Of a stretch of DNA of 13,500 bases, positions 1 to 8,700 are shown one piece after another. The notes beneath the pieces were generated by a model. The model saw nothing but the letters and a program-made list of their open reading frames with translations, was not told where the DNA came from and searched no databases. Both the position numbers and the translations under genes were made by a program. The first letter of the stretch is position 1. Every line of letters starts with the position of its first letter. Origin of the DNA: Bermanella sp034112325 (GTDB taxonomy: Bacteria; Pseudomonadota; Gammaproteobacteria; Pseudomonadales; Oceanobacteraceae); NCBI GenBank assembly GCA_034112325.1, contig JAWUVO010000012.1:1-13500 (forward strand), given 5' to 3'.

Positions 1-938
1 TCAGCTTCAGATTCTATTTGCATTTTAAGGTCTGGGTACAGCTGTCTTTCTGGCTCTAACAGACTTTCATAGGCGTGAACAAAATGAGTGGGGTTTATAT
101 TGCCACGCAACACTTGTTCAAAAAAGCTGATGTAAATTTCAGGTCCGCTATTCTCAAAGGCAAGCATTGCAAACGCTTTGTGAAAGTTGTCCTTAATACT
201 CGGTAGCCAGTCTTCGATCCGTTGGCTAATCGTGACACCGTATTTCTTCTGGATGGTTTCAGTGGCGTCACTGAACTCATTGTTAAAAATATCGGGCTTG
301 TCACGATAAGAAAGCAGCAGGGCTTTTATCTCATCATACTGTTTATGGCCAAGATCATGGTGCTTCATGATAGTCTCAAATATCGAGATCTGAACATCCG
401 CCTTAATGGTCGCTTCATCTAGTTCAAGCATGTCCATGTCTGAGCCTATGCCTGACAAAGGATTTTTAAACTTAGTGGCAATTTGATGTAGCAGCTTAAC
501 ATCCTGTTGCATGGCTATAAGTGACGCATGAATCGACACAATATCCTTGTGTTCGTTGTCGCTGTATTGATAGTTGGTTAATAATATCGCGCGATTCGCG
601 TCGGGACCATGTGCCTTAAATAGCGCGTCTACGTTTTCCCAGCCCTTGCGGAAGCAGGTAAGAACCGTATCTTCTAGCAGTATTTTTTGTGCTTTAAGGG
701 TGTCGCCCTCACTTAGCTTTAACAGTCCAAGTGTGGTGATTCCTAGCACAATAGAGCACGATTTTTTTAGGTCATGACTGATAACCGGTGAAAAAAAGCT
801 CTTGGCTATTTTTAAAGACATGTCTACCAATAGGCTTTCTATTTTCGACATTTGTTCAGGCGTGATTAAGCCGCTATCAACGGCATCGCTGATCATTAAT
901 AATAAAAATGGTCTAGTCCTGACTTTATCAAGATTCAT
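1..938 (-). CDS. Unrecognised protein, last gene seen of J-domain cluster (3' end outside window)
   Basis: This reading frame starts at ATG 938-936 and stays open to the left edge, giving at least 312 codons with no stop. The protein begins MNLDKVRTRPFLLLMISDAV and looks soluble, mostly helical, with no signal peptide or clear membrane segment. A stretch near residues 60-100 (SIVLGITTLGLLKLSEGDTL, then an acidic and aromatic patch) is the most ordered-looking part. It starts 13 nt after the stop of the upstream gene, behind a weak AGAGAGA ribosome site, so it is probably co-transcribed with the three genes before it. I do not recognise a family. Being last in a run headed by a J-domain gene suggests a shared role with that co-chaperone, but this is inference from position only. 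Confidence 0.8.
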   Translation of the reverse strand, partial: MNLDKVRTRPFLLLMISDAVDSGLITPEQMSKIESLLVDMSLKIAKSFFSPVISHDLKKSCSIVLGITTLGLLKLSEGDTLKAQKILLEDTVLTCFRKGWENVDALFKAHGPDANRAILLTNYQYSDNEHKDIVSIHASLIAMQQDVKLLHQIATKFKNPLSGIGSDMDMLELDEATIKADVQISIFETIMKHHDLGHKQYDEIKALLLSYRDKPDIFNNEFSDATETIQKKYGVTISQRIEDWLPSIKDNFHKAFAMLAFENSGPEIYISFFEQVLRGNINPTHFVHAYESLLEPERQLYPDLKMQIESEA

Positions 939-951
939 TTGTCAGTCTCTC

Positions 952-1602
952 TTATAATGGCTCGAACATGTCGTCGGTATCGCTGCTTATCTCGCCAACC
1001 CTTATGTTATTAGCTTGGGATTTAAGAATAGCTTCAATCTTTTCAAGATCACCGTTTTTAGACGTTTCAACAATCGCTTGATAAATTGGCTCGCGAAGTG
1101 ACTTTATCTTAACCAGTAATTCTTCATCGCTACCCGATACCGGCTCTTCTTGGTGATCGATAGATTCAAAATCAAAACCAATAAAAGGCAGTGACAAATA
1201 CAACAGTCCAGTTTCTGAATGGTTGATGGCATCTAAAATTTCGGTTTGTCTTTCGTCGTCGTCAGTTCTGGTAAGAAATATTTGTGACAACATAGATTTT
1301 ACTGAATCTTGTGCGGTAACGGCACCTTTTTCAAATTCATTTTCCCAATACGAAGGTTCTACATTCAACATCTCTCCGATGGTTTCAGGGTCCATCAGCC
1401 ATGCCGCTATTGATGGGATAGTGGCGTCAAAATCCCTCAGTATTTTAGCGACACTCATGATGTCTAGTTCAGAAATAACAGCGATCATTTTCTGATCGCC
1501 CTCTGCAGATGCAATATCTTCTAAAATATTACCCCCATTGCGACCACTCTCACGGGTTATCGCAACGACTTTTTCAGCTAAAATGGCAACTTCTTGGCTC
1601 AA
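952..1602 (-). CDS. Unrecognised acidic protein, third gene of J-domain cluster, TTG start
   Basis: The protein is 216 residues, soluble-looking, rich in Asp and Glu, and ends in an acidic tail (SSDTDDMFEPL). No known motif, signal peptide or membrane segment is visible. The start is TTG at 1602-1600: an AGGA ribosome site lies at 1613-1610, seven bases upstream, an in-frame TAA sits at 1617-1615, and the first in-frame ATG is nearly 40 codons downstream. It lies 27 nt after the preceding gene and 13 nt before the next, which fits one operon. It is rich in helix-forming residues and in short paired acidic/basic stretches, so a protein-interaction role is plausible, but no function can be assigned from sequence. 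Confidence 0.8.
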   Translation of the reverse strand: MSQEVAILAEKVVAITRESGRNGGNILEDIASAEGDQKMIAVISELDIMSVAKILRDFDATIPSIAAWLMDPETIGEMLNVEPSYWENEFEKGAVTAQDSVKSMLSQIFLTRTDDDERQTEILDAINHSETGLLYLSLPFIGFDFESIDHQEEPVSGSDEELLVKIKSLREPIYQAIVETSKNGDLEKIEAILKSQANNIRVGEISSDTDDMFEPL

Positions 1603-1629
1603 AATAAATTCCTGTTAATTTGTATGGTA

Positions 1630-2094
1630 TTAATAATCGTTTAAGTTTAGCTGATGATCATATTCGCCATGATCTACAGGCTCGTCTATCTCAGCGTGAA
1701 ACTCTTCTTTTGCCGCGCCTAAATCATAAAAGCAAAGCAGCAGTAACGCCGTTTTTAATTGCTCTTGGTACTCATTAGAAAGTGTCGACAGTAAGTCTCG
1801 ATAATTTTTATGTATGTTGACGCAGGTTCTTACGTCATCCCACTCTGGCTCTGAGTCTGAACATAGCGGTAATAATTTAGCCGAATTCACTTTAACCACA
1901 TACAGCAAACATATAGCCAGTTGATCGGGCATGCCGGCTAAAAATCCGGGTGTTTTGTTTAGCTGACCTAATAAACTATCAACATAGTTTTTAAATAAGT
2001 CGGGATCTTCCGGGTCTTGATAAGATTCGATATTTTCAGTCAGCATTTGATATTCGTCAGCCAAGTAGGCTGGCACAGAAACAGTTTTAGACAT
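1630..2094 (-). CDS. Unrecognised acidic protein, second gene of J-domain cluster
   Basis: The protein is 154 residues from ATG 2094 (MSKTVSVPAYLADEYQML). An in-frame GTG at 2100 would add two residues, but the AAGAG upstream is better spaced for the ATG. It sits 8 nt after the J-domain stop, so translation of the two is probably coupled. The sequence is acidic and helical, with a hydrophobic segment around residues 55-75 (LAICLLYVVKVNSAKLLPLC) that is too polar to be a sure membrane span, and another near residues 115-128 (LKTALLLLCFYDLG). The C-terminus is rich in Glu, Asp and His (EIDEPVDHGEYDHQ). No family is recognised. Confidence 0.8.
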   Translation of the reverse strand: MSKTVSVPAYLADEYQMLTENIESYQDPEDPDLFKNYVDSLLGQLNKTPGFLAGMPDQLAICLLYVVKVNSAKLLPLCSDSEPEWDDVRTCVNIHKNYRDLLSTLSNEYQEQLKTALLLLCFYDLGAAKEEFHAEIDEPVDHGEYDHQLNLNDY

Positions 2095-2102
2095 ATTCAC
2101 TC

Positions 2103-2372
2103 TTAAGCATTTAAAACTCGGTTCCAGTAGGTCTCAGTGAACGCTTTCGGGTTCAAGACCTCTGTGTATTCTTGTTCAATGTAATGGGTTCGCTTCTTAG
2201 GGTCGGATAACACGCTGTACGACTCTTGAATGTGTTGGAAGCGTTCAATTGCATCTTCTGATTTATTTCTATCAGGGTGATATTTAGCGGCTAATCGTCG
2301 GTAAGACTTTTTAATATCAGCTTGCGAGGCTGATTTATCTACTTCTAATATTTCAAAATAATCCAAAATCAT
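2103..2372 (-). CDS. Small J-domain (DnaJ-like) co-chaperone
   Basis: An 89-residue protein that is almost only a J domain: helix I and II signature DYFEILEVDKSASQADIKKS, the diagnostic HPD tripeptide at residues 32-34 followed by RNKS, then the helix III/IV region ERFQHIQESYSVLSDPKKR. J domains stimulate Hsp70 ATPases through HPD. There is no Gly/Phe linker, zinc-finger or C-terminal substrate domain, so it is a class III (type C) J protein, which normally gets specificity from its partners. AGGAG (2377-2373) abuts the ATG at 2372 with no spacer; it is ideally placed, six bases away, for a TTG at 2366, which would give MDYFEILEV, a more usual J-domain N-terminus. It heads a tight cluster of at least four genes. 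No Hsp70 gene is in the window. Confidence 0.93.
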   Translation of the reverse strand: MILDYFEILEVDKSASQADIKKSYRRLAAKYHPDRNKSEDAIERFQHIQESYSVLSDPKKRTHYIEQEYTEVLNPKAFTETYWNRVLNA

Positions 2373-2935
2373 CTCCTGAATATGTCATAAGGTATTCATC
2401 TCATGGGTTTAGACTGGCTCATATTTTTGTGTTTTGCACAAAGCCAAGCTTAATATTACGGATGGGATACGGGTTGTTAAAATGAAGGTTTAACGCCTGC
2501 TATATGGCATTGGCATTAAAGGACTAGAACTTAATCGGGGCAGCGAAATAAAGGGTCTAGATTCGGTCGAGTACCATTTTCCTTCTGCTCTTAGCTAGTA
2601 CTGCCTTGCTCCTAAATAATCAGTGGATTATAGGTGAATGGGGATTTGGTGTCGACTATTGAGATAGGTGGTGTTAAAGAATATCTAGCATAAGACCATT
2701 GACCTTGTTGAGGGAAAAGAAGGGCAATAAAGTATTTACGTTAGCTACGAGTGAAATATTTGATCTTCGGAGTCAGTAGGCCAAGTACATATGCGACAAG
2801 TGTGTTGTAGCCTTTTGCTATGAGGTTAGCTTTGTAGGGTGTTGTTAAAGTCCTCATATACAATTATTAGAAGCACCAACCCCCATTTAACGCTACAATA
2901 CAGCCTATTAAAGTAATTTTTCGAGAAAGACAGTT
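2373..2935. other. 563-bp divergent intergenic region with no supported gene
   Basis: It separates the minus-strand J-domain cluster from the plus-strand DUF3010 gene and must carry a promoter for each. All six frames are broken by frequent stops; the longest open stretches are about 30 codons without ribosome sites. A small inverted repeat, TTTGTG-N5-CACAAA at 2426-2442, lies about 55 bp upstream of the J-domain start and could be an operator or be chance. A possible weak promoter for the DUF3010 gene is TTGTTA (2842-2847), 17 bp, TATTAG (2865-2870). The length and the scattered short open stretches would fit a decayed gene, but I cannot name one. Confidence 0.5.
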
Positions 2936-3379
2936 ATGAAAGTTTGTGGTGTGGAACTTAAAGGTGGCGAAGCCATTATTTGTGTATTGGTGTACGACGC
3001 TGGTATGTTTACCGTTCCTGAGATTCGTCAGCGCAGCTTTGTGGTTTCACAGTCTGATTCTCAAGAGCCTATTAAAAAGTTTCACAATGCTGTTAGACAG
3101 TTGATGCAAGATTACAGCGTTAATGAAATTGTGATTATTGAGCGTGACCAAAAGGGCAAAAATGCCGGTAGTGCTACTAGCTTTAAGCTTGAAGCGGCCT
3201 TACAGGTGTTGTCTTTGCCGGTTACTTTAGTGCCTCATATGCTAATTAAAGAGCAGTTAAAGCGTAATCCGATACAAGCGGATTTTGACGATTTAGGCCT
3301 TAAAAAATTCCAGCAACCAGCATTTAAAGCGGCTTATTCTTATATCAATCAGCAGCATTACAAAAAAGAAGAAGAATAA
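2936..3379 (+). CDS. DUF3010 family protein
   Basis: The 147-residue product starts MKVCGVELKGGEAIICVLVY and contains the conserved pattern of DUF3010 proteins: the opening MKVCGVELKG strand, a central IIERDQKGKNAGSATSFKLE segment, and the closing KEQLKRNP...F.....GLKKFQQPAFKAAYSY. Length matches the family, which is found in gammaproteobacteria such as Vibrio and Shewanella and has no assigned biochemical function. The fold may be RNase H-like, judging from the opening V-C-G-V-E-L strand followed by a second strand, but that is inference. No signal peptide or membrane segment is seen. The ribosome site is weak (GAGAAAGA, 2922-2930 area). It stands alone, and a perfect hairpin lies about 50 bp after its stop. 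Confidence 0.9.
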   Translation: MKVCGVELKGGEAIICVLVYDAGMFTVPEIRQRSFVVSQSDSQEPIKKFHNAVRQLMQDYSVNEIVIIERDQKGKNAGSATSFKLEAALQVLSLPVTLVPHMLIKEQLKRNPIQADFDDLGLKKFQQPAFKAAYSYINQQHYKKEEE

Positions 3380-3431
3380 CTCAATAAGCTAACGGCTCTA
3401 AACTAGCTGCCCTAATCATCTAATCTGTGTT

Positions 3432-3471
3432 CTATGCATTCAGGCTTTTTATTGAAAGCCTGAATGCATAG
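3432..3471. repeat. Perfect 17-bp inverted repeat with 6-nt loop
   Basis: Left arm 3432-3448 (CTATGCATTCAGGCTTT) and right arm 3455-3471 match without a mismatch around the loop TTATTG. It lies 53 bp past the DUF3010 stop and could end that transcript, but there is no T-run after the right arm on the plus strand (GCTTCCTCG follows), so it is not a standard intrinsic terminator. Other possibilities are an mRNA-stabilising 3' hairpin, a dispersed palindromic element, or a cruciform. Confidence 0.85.
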
Positions 3472-3587
3472 GCTTCCTCGCTTACCTATTAAGCCTTTAA
3501 TCATCCCAAGCTATTATTTTGATCATCTATATATTGGTGAGCGTTGCTATTTCATTCAATTAGTTACAAATTGATCTAAATAAACCC

Positions 3588-3616
3588 TTGCGTAAAATAA
3601 ATTATGTGATTAAATA
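3588..3616 (+). promoter_or_regulatory. recA: Probable recA promoter
   Basis: TTGCGT (3588-3593) and TAAATA (3611-3616) are separated by 17 bp. The -10 match is only moderate, but the pair overlaps the LexA box, as expected for an SOS-repressed promoter. Confidence 0.45.
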
Positions 3617-3634
3617 CTGTTTATATTTACAGTG
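3615..3634. promoter_or_regulatory. recA: LexA-binding SOS box of recA
   Basis: TACTGTTTATATTTACAGTG matches the gammaproteobacterial LexA consensus CTG-N10-CAG exactly in its core (3617-3632), with an AT-rich centre and T/A flanks. It lies about 80 bp upstream of the recA ATG and overlaps the likely -10, so LexA binding would block transcription until DNA damage leads to LexA cleavage. Confidence 0.93.
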
Positions 3635-3712
3635 CTTTTAACTGGATGAAACACTGTATACAACCACATAATTATGAATAATCAGACTCTATATAGAGAA
3701 GGTCAGCCAAAA

Positions 3713-4840
3713 ATGGATCAGAATCGCCAAAAAGCTCTAGACGCCGCCTTAGGCCAAATTGAACGTCAATTCGGTAAAGGCGCCATTATGAAAATGGGCG
3801 ATCAGCCTATAGAAGCGATTCCATCTGTATCAACAGGCTCACTTTCTTTAGACGTAGCCTTAGGCATTGGCGGTTTACCATACGGCCGAATAGTTGAAAT
3901 TTACGGCCCAGAATCTTCAGGTAAAACAACGTTATGCCTATCTGTACTAGCCGAAGCACAAAAACAAGGTAAGACAGTAGCTATAGTCGATGCAGAACAT
4001 GCCCTAGACCCTTTATACGCTGAACGTTTAGGCATTAACCTAGATGAGTTACTAGTAAGCCAGCCAGATACTGGTGAGCAAGGTCTAGAAATTGTAGACA
4101 GCCTAGTACGTTCAGGTGCAGTAGATGTAATTGTTGTCGACTCGGTAGCGGCACTAACTCCAAAAGCAGAGATTGAAGGCGACATGGGTGATCACCATGT
4201 AGGTTTGCAAGCTCGTCTAATGTCTCAAGCATTACGTAAACTAACAGCCAATGTTAAAAACGCTAACTGCCTAGTGATCTTTATTAACCAAATTCGTATG
4301 AAAATTGGTGTTATGTTCGGCAGCCCAGAAACAACCACAGGTGGTAATGCATTAAAATTCTATTCTTCTGTGCGTTTAGACATTCGTCGTACAGGCGCTG
4401 TTAAAAATGGCGACGAAGTAATAGGTAATGAAACTCGCGTTAAAGTTGTTAAAAACAAAGTTGCCCCACCATTTAAACAAGCTGAATTTCAAATTGTTTA
4501 TAATGAGGGCATTAACCTAGCAGCTGAATTAGTAGACCTTGGTGTTAAACTGGGTCTAGTAGATAAAGCAGGTGCTTGGTATGCATACAAGGGTGATAAG
4601 ATTGGACAAGGTAAAGCCAATTCTTGCAAATTTTTGTTAGAAAACCCAGCTGTTTTCAAAGAAATTGAAGATCAGATTCGTGACCAGTTACTTGTCCAGC
4701 CGGTTAAAGATGCGGCGGCTAAAGCGGCATTAAAAGCACAGGCTAGAAACGGTGTTGCGGCAGAAGCAGAAGACGTTAAAGCTGAGCCTAAAAGCAAAGG
4801 TAAAGTAAAAGAGCCTTCAATAGAAGCTCCAGAAGCGTAG
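3713..4840 (+). CDS. recA: RecA recombinase
   Basis: A 375-residue protein that forms ATP-dependent filaments on single-stranded DNA, performs strand exchange and promotes LexA self-cleavage. Visible: N-terminal MDQNRQKALDAALGQIERQF; Walker A GPESSGKT at 65-72; catalytic Glu95 in VDAEHALDP; Walker B VIVVDSVAAL; loop L1 region IEGDMGDHHVGLQARLMSQ; loop L2 region GVMFGSPETTTGGNALKFYS. The C-terminal tail is about 20 residues longer than in E. coli and mixes Lys and Glu. An in-frame ATG at 3674 would add 13 residues, but it has no ribosome site and lies just after the operator; GAGAAGG at 3696-3702 serves ATG 3713, and the protein then begins as RecA normally does. SOS control is shown by the LexA box upstream; recX follows after a terminator. 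Confidence 0.98.
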   Translation: MDQNRQKALDAALGQIERQFGKGAIMKMGDQPIEAIPSVSTGSLSLDVALGIGGLPYGRIVEIYGPESSGKTTLCLSVLAEAQKQGKTVAIVDAEHALDPLYAERLGINLDELLVSQPDTGEQGLEIVDSLVRSGAVDVIVVDSVAALTPKAEIEGDMGDHHVGLQARLMSQALRKLTANVKNANCLVIFINQIRMKIGVMFGSPETTTGGNALKFYSSVRLDIRRTGAVKNGDEVIGNETRVKVVKNKVAPPFKQAEFQIVYNEGINLAAELVDLGVKLGLVDKAGAWYAYKGDKIGQGKANSCKFLLENPAVFKEIEDQIRDQLLVQPVKDAAAKAALKAQARNGVAAEAEDVKAEPKSKGKVKEPSIEAPEA

Positions 4841-4881
4841 AAATACAACAGGCGCAACTAAAGTAAAAGTGAAGGTGTAAT

Positions 4882-4911
4882 AAAAAAGGTCAGCATTGCT
4901 GGCCTTTTTTT
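4882..4911 (+). terminator. Intrinsic terminator after recA
   Basis: GGTCAGC-ATT-GCTGGCC forms a seven-pair stem with one G-U pair, preceded by six A and followed by seven T. It lies 40 bp past the recA stop and before recX. In E. coli leaky termination here keeps RecX far below RecA; the layout suggests the same. Confidence 0.9.
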
Positions 4912-4991
4912 ATAGGCAAAACTAACTTAAAGTAAGCTCATGTTAATTTACCTTAGCGCACAGTGAATTTTAAATTTAGCCTGTTAATATA

Positions 4992-5021
4992 AATATTAGT
5001 ATGAATATCAGTATTAATATC
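4992..5021. repeat. Short tandem 12-bp-spaced AATATYAGTAT units upstream of recX
   Basis: AATATTAGTAT (4992-5002) and AATATCAGTAT (5004-5014) differ by one base, and AATATC starts a third partial unit at 5016; all three are exactly 12 bp apart. They lie between the recA terminator and recX. They could be direct-repeat binding sites for recX control, or an AT-rich coincidence. Confidence 0.4.
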
Positions 5022-5091
5022 TGGGCGCTAATAATTTATATAGTTATTAATCGTATTAACAAGTACCAGCCTGAAATTTTAGGAAAGGAAT

Positions 5092-5592
5092 ATGTGGCAG
5101 CCGCCCAATATCAAAAAAGCAAAGCTATTAGATGAAAAAGGCTTACGTGGAAAAACAATCGAGCTATTGTCTAGACGTGAATATAGCTATGCCGAACTTG
5201 AAGCTAAATTACTGCCTTATACCGAAGACGAACAACTCATTTATATTGTTTTAGATTGGATGGTTGAGCAAGGCTACCAAAGTGACGAACGCTTTGCCTG
5301 TATGTTTGTACGCAGTAAAGGCGTAAGCGGTTATGGCCCGGTACGTATTCGCTTAGAGCTAAATCAAAAAGGTATAAAAGAGCACTTAATAGAACATGCC
5401 TTTGAAGAAAATAAAAATGAAGTGATTTGGCCCGATGAAGTAGACCGCTTAATAGAAAAGAAGTTAAAGACCCAAGATATTTCAGATTTAAAGGTTAAAA
5501 GTAAAGTCATGGGCTATTTACAGCGCAGAGGCTTCTCGTTAGACCAAATTTACTCAGGGTTTAATCGCCACAAAGATAAAACCACAATTTAA
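5092..5592 (+). CDS. recX: Regulatory protein RecX
   Basis: The 166-residue product has the same length as E. coli RecX. RecX caps or blocks growing RecA filaments and inhibits RecA ATPase and coprotease activity. The sequence shows repeated three-helix RecX modules: first LSRREYSYAELEAKLLP with a following YIVLDWMVEQGYQSDERFA, then a second with VSGYGPVRIRLELNQKGIKEHLI, and a final KVMGYLQRRGFSLDQIYSGF. The basic, all-helical character fits. The ATG at 5092 is preceded by AGGAAAGGAAT, a good ribosome site. It lies 251 bp after recA with a terminator between, so it is probably made by readthrough from the SOS promoter, possibly plus a weak promoter in the AT-rich spacer. Confidence 0.95.
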   Translation: MWQPPNIKKAKLLDEKGLRGKTIELLSRREYSYAELEAKLLPYTEDEQLIYIVLDWMVEQGYQSDERFACMFVRSKGVSGYGPVRIRLELNQKGIKEHLIEHAFEENKNEVIWPDEVDRLIEKKLKTQDISDLKVKSKVMGYLQRRGFSLDQIYSGFNRHKDKTTI

Positions 5593-5633
5593 CTATCAGT
5601 CTACCCACCTACTAATAGTAAAAAATATAAAAC

Positions 5634-5677
5634 AAAAAAAGGACCCTAACTATTAAATAGCAGAGTCCTTATTTTTT
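5634..5677. terminator. Bidirectional terminator between recX and the efflux operon
   Basis: An outer stem AAGGAC / GTCCTT (5639-5644 and 5665-5670) is flanked by A-run 5634-5640 and T-run 5672-5677. An inner stem CTATT / AATAG extends it. The A and T tracts let it work for recX on the plus strand and for the RND gene on the minus strand. Confidence 0.75.
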
Positions 5678-5703
5678 AAGTCTAGATTTTTATTTCTATG
5701 CTC

Positions 5704-8700
5704 TTATAAGTTAGACACGCCCTGATCTTCCGACTTATGTTCTTCTGGTTTATGTTGTGCTGCAAGCAATATATAAAAAGCAGGAACAATAAACAGTGTC
5801 AATAATGTCCCAATGGACATGCCTCCAACAATCACCCAACCAATTTGCTCACGACTTTCAGCACCTGCACCTGTTGCTAGCGCTAACGGTATAGCTCCTA
5901 ATACCATGGCTGCAGTGGTCATAAGAATAGGGCGTAAGCGCATAGATGCCGATTCAATAACGGCTTCTAGTTTTTGCTTGCCTTGTTCTTGAAGTTGATC
6001 TGCAAACTCTACAATTAATATGCCGTGTTTGGTTATTAATCCCACTAAGGTGAGTAAACCAATTTGGCTGTATACGTTAGCTGTGCCGCCGCTTAACCAT
6101 AAGGCAATAACCGCACCTAGTAATGCAGGTGGTACAGACAGCATGATGATGAATGGGCTTTTAAAGCTCTCAAACTGAGCGGCTAATACCAAGTAGATAA
6201 ATAACAGAGCAAGAATAAACGTTTGTATTAATCCAGCACCCGACTCTTTAAATTCTCTGGTTTGCCCTGAATAGTCAATCATTACAGGAATGTTCATTTC
6301 GGCAGAAAGGTTTTGAATTTCATTTTCTATAAAAGCCAAACCTGTCTCAACGTCTACACCAGGGGCTAAACCAGCTTGAACAATGGCTGACTTCAATTTA
6401 TTAAAGTGATTCAACTCTTTAGGCGCAATACTTTCAGTTACCGTAACAATGTTAGACAACGGAATCATACTGCCGCCATTACCACGAACATAAATCTGAC
6501 TAATATCCTCAGGGTTGGCTCTGTTCTCTTCTTCAACTTGAAGAATAACATCGTACTGCTCGGTCCCTTTTTTATAGCGAGTCACTTCACGGCCTGCCAT
6601 CATAGTTTCTAATGTGGTGCCTAGCTCAGATACAGCCACGCCTAAATCAGCCGCTTTATTTCGGTCTACCGAAATATCTAACTGTGGTTTATTTAATTTT
6701 AAATCCACGTCAGGCTGGGTGAATAATCCAGCTGCATAAATCTTACCCATTAATACTTGGGTAAATGTATTCAGCTGTTCATAGCCTTGGGTGGTTTGGA
6801 TGACCACTTCGATTGGACGAGATATTATACTTTGCCCCAACGAAGGTGGCAGCATAGGAAATGACATCGTCCCAGGTACTCCGGCAAACATGGGGCCCAT
6901 AATTGAATTTGCAATATCTTGAGTGGAGCGTGTGCGATCTTCCCAGTCGGCTACTTTCAAAAATGAGATGCTGTTAGTTGAAGACGGAAATCCAGTAATC
7001 ATAAAGTAGCGATCTTTTTCAGGAATACCTGAGTAGATATTTTCAATTTGCTTAGAATACCTATCTACATAATCAGTACTGGAACCTTCTGGTGCAATAG
7101 AAAAGCCAATAATAAAACCACGGTCTTCAACGGGGGCTAGTTCACTTGGTAATATTTTATATAAAGCACCTAGACCTACAAAGGTCAGCATGGCAACAGC
7201 CACAACAATTTTAGTTTTATCAAGGGCAGCGGTGAGCAACTTTCGGTAAAAATTCGTTAGGTTATTTAAAACCTCTTCACCTTTTAAATAGAAGTTGCTC
7301 GGATTTTTTTCATGTCGTAATAATTTAGACGCCATCATAGGGGCTAGTGTTAATGCCACAAAACCAGAAACAATAACCGCTCCAGCCAGTGTAAGTGCAA
7401 ACTCAGTAAACAACTTACCCGTTCTGCCTGGGGTAAATGCCACAGGTGCAAACACAGCCGCTAAAGTAAACGTCATAGCGATTACCGCAAATGCGATTTC
7501 ACGCATGCCTTTAAAGGCCGCTTGTATGGGTTCCATCCCTTCTTCTATATAGCGATAGATATTTTCCAGTACCACAATGGCATCATCTACCACCAAACCT
7601 ACGGCCAGTACCAGTGCCAACAGCGTTAAAGTATTAATACTAAAACCGAATAACAGCATGATGCTGAATACGCCAATTAATGACACTGGAATAGTGATTA
7701 ACGGAATAAGCGTTGCCCGTAGGTTTCTCAAGAATAAAAATATCACCACAACCACTAATGCAATGGCTTCAAAAATAGTGGTAAATACAGAGTCTATAGA
7801 GCGATCAATAAATACAGAGGAGTCATAAGCAATTTCAACTTTCATGCCTTCTGGTAACGCATCTCTAATTTTAGGTAAGCGTGCTTGAATGCCATCACTT
7901 ACAGACAGTGGGTTGGCAATAGATTGTTTGACTACGCCTAAGGCAACGGCACTTCTTTGATTAAAACGAGCGACTACACGTTCACTTTTTGCCGCTTGCT
8001 CAATTCGTGCAACGTCTTTAAGGCGCACAAAGTAGTTATTATTTTTACGTATAATAATATCTTCAAACTGCTGCTCACTATTTATATCGGTTTGCGTTAA
8101 TACAGTAAACTCTCGTTGCTCACTTTCAATTCGGCCAGCCGGTACTTCAATATTTTGTTGGCGTAAGGCTAGTTCAATTTCTTGAGCGGTGACGTTAAAC
8201 GCGGCCATCTTGTTACTATCTAGCCAAATGCGCATAGCGTATTCACGTTCACCTGCCAGTATTACGTTGGCAACGCCGGGTACGGTTTGAAGTGGGTCCT
8301 TAACTTGTCGGTCAGCGTATTCGGTTACATCAAGGGCTGAATGGCGATCACTTGAAAATGCTAGCCATATAATAGGTTGAGCATCGGCCTCAACTTTAGA
8401 CACAATAGGCTCTTCTATCCCAGCCGGTAACTGGCCACGAACACGACCTACGCGATCTCGTACGTCATTTGCCGCGCTGTCAGCGTCACGATCAAGTTTA
8501 AAATAAACTGAAATCTGAGATCTTTCAGAGCTGTTTTTTGAAACTAAATAGTCAATGCCTTCAACACCTGAAAGTGAGTCTTCAAGTATTTGTGCCACTT
8601 GAGATTCCATAATCGATGCATTCGCACCTATATAAATAGTTTCAACCGTCACAACCGGAACATCAATGTTAGGGTATTCACGAACGGTTAAGCGATCAAA

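Noticed and set aside
2460..2560. Possible integron attachment site (AACGCC-like core)
   Set aside because: No paired core sites or integrase are present, and the surrounding sequence lacks the required inverted structure.
2634..2693. 20-codon GTG-started open frame in the divergent gap
   Set aside because: It is too short, with no ribosome site and no recognisable similarity.
3674..3712. In-frame ATG giving RecA 13 extra N-terminal residues
   Set aside because: It has no ribosome site, while ATG 3713 has GAGAAGG and gives the usual RecA N-terminus.
3901..4232. Minus-strand open frames of 65-94 codons inside recA
   Set aside because: They lie antisense to a conserved gene, have no ribosome site and encode low-complexity translations; they are shadows.
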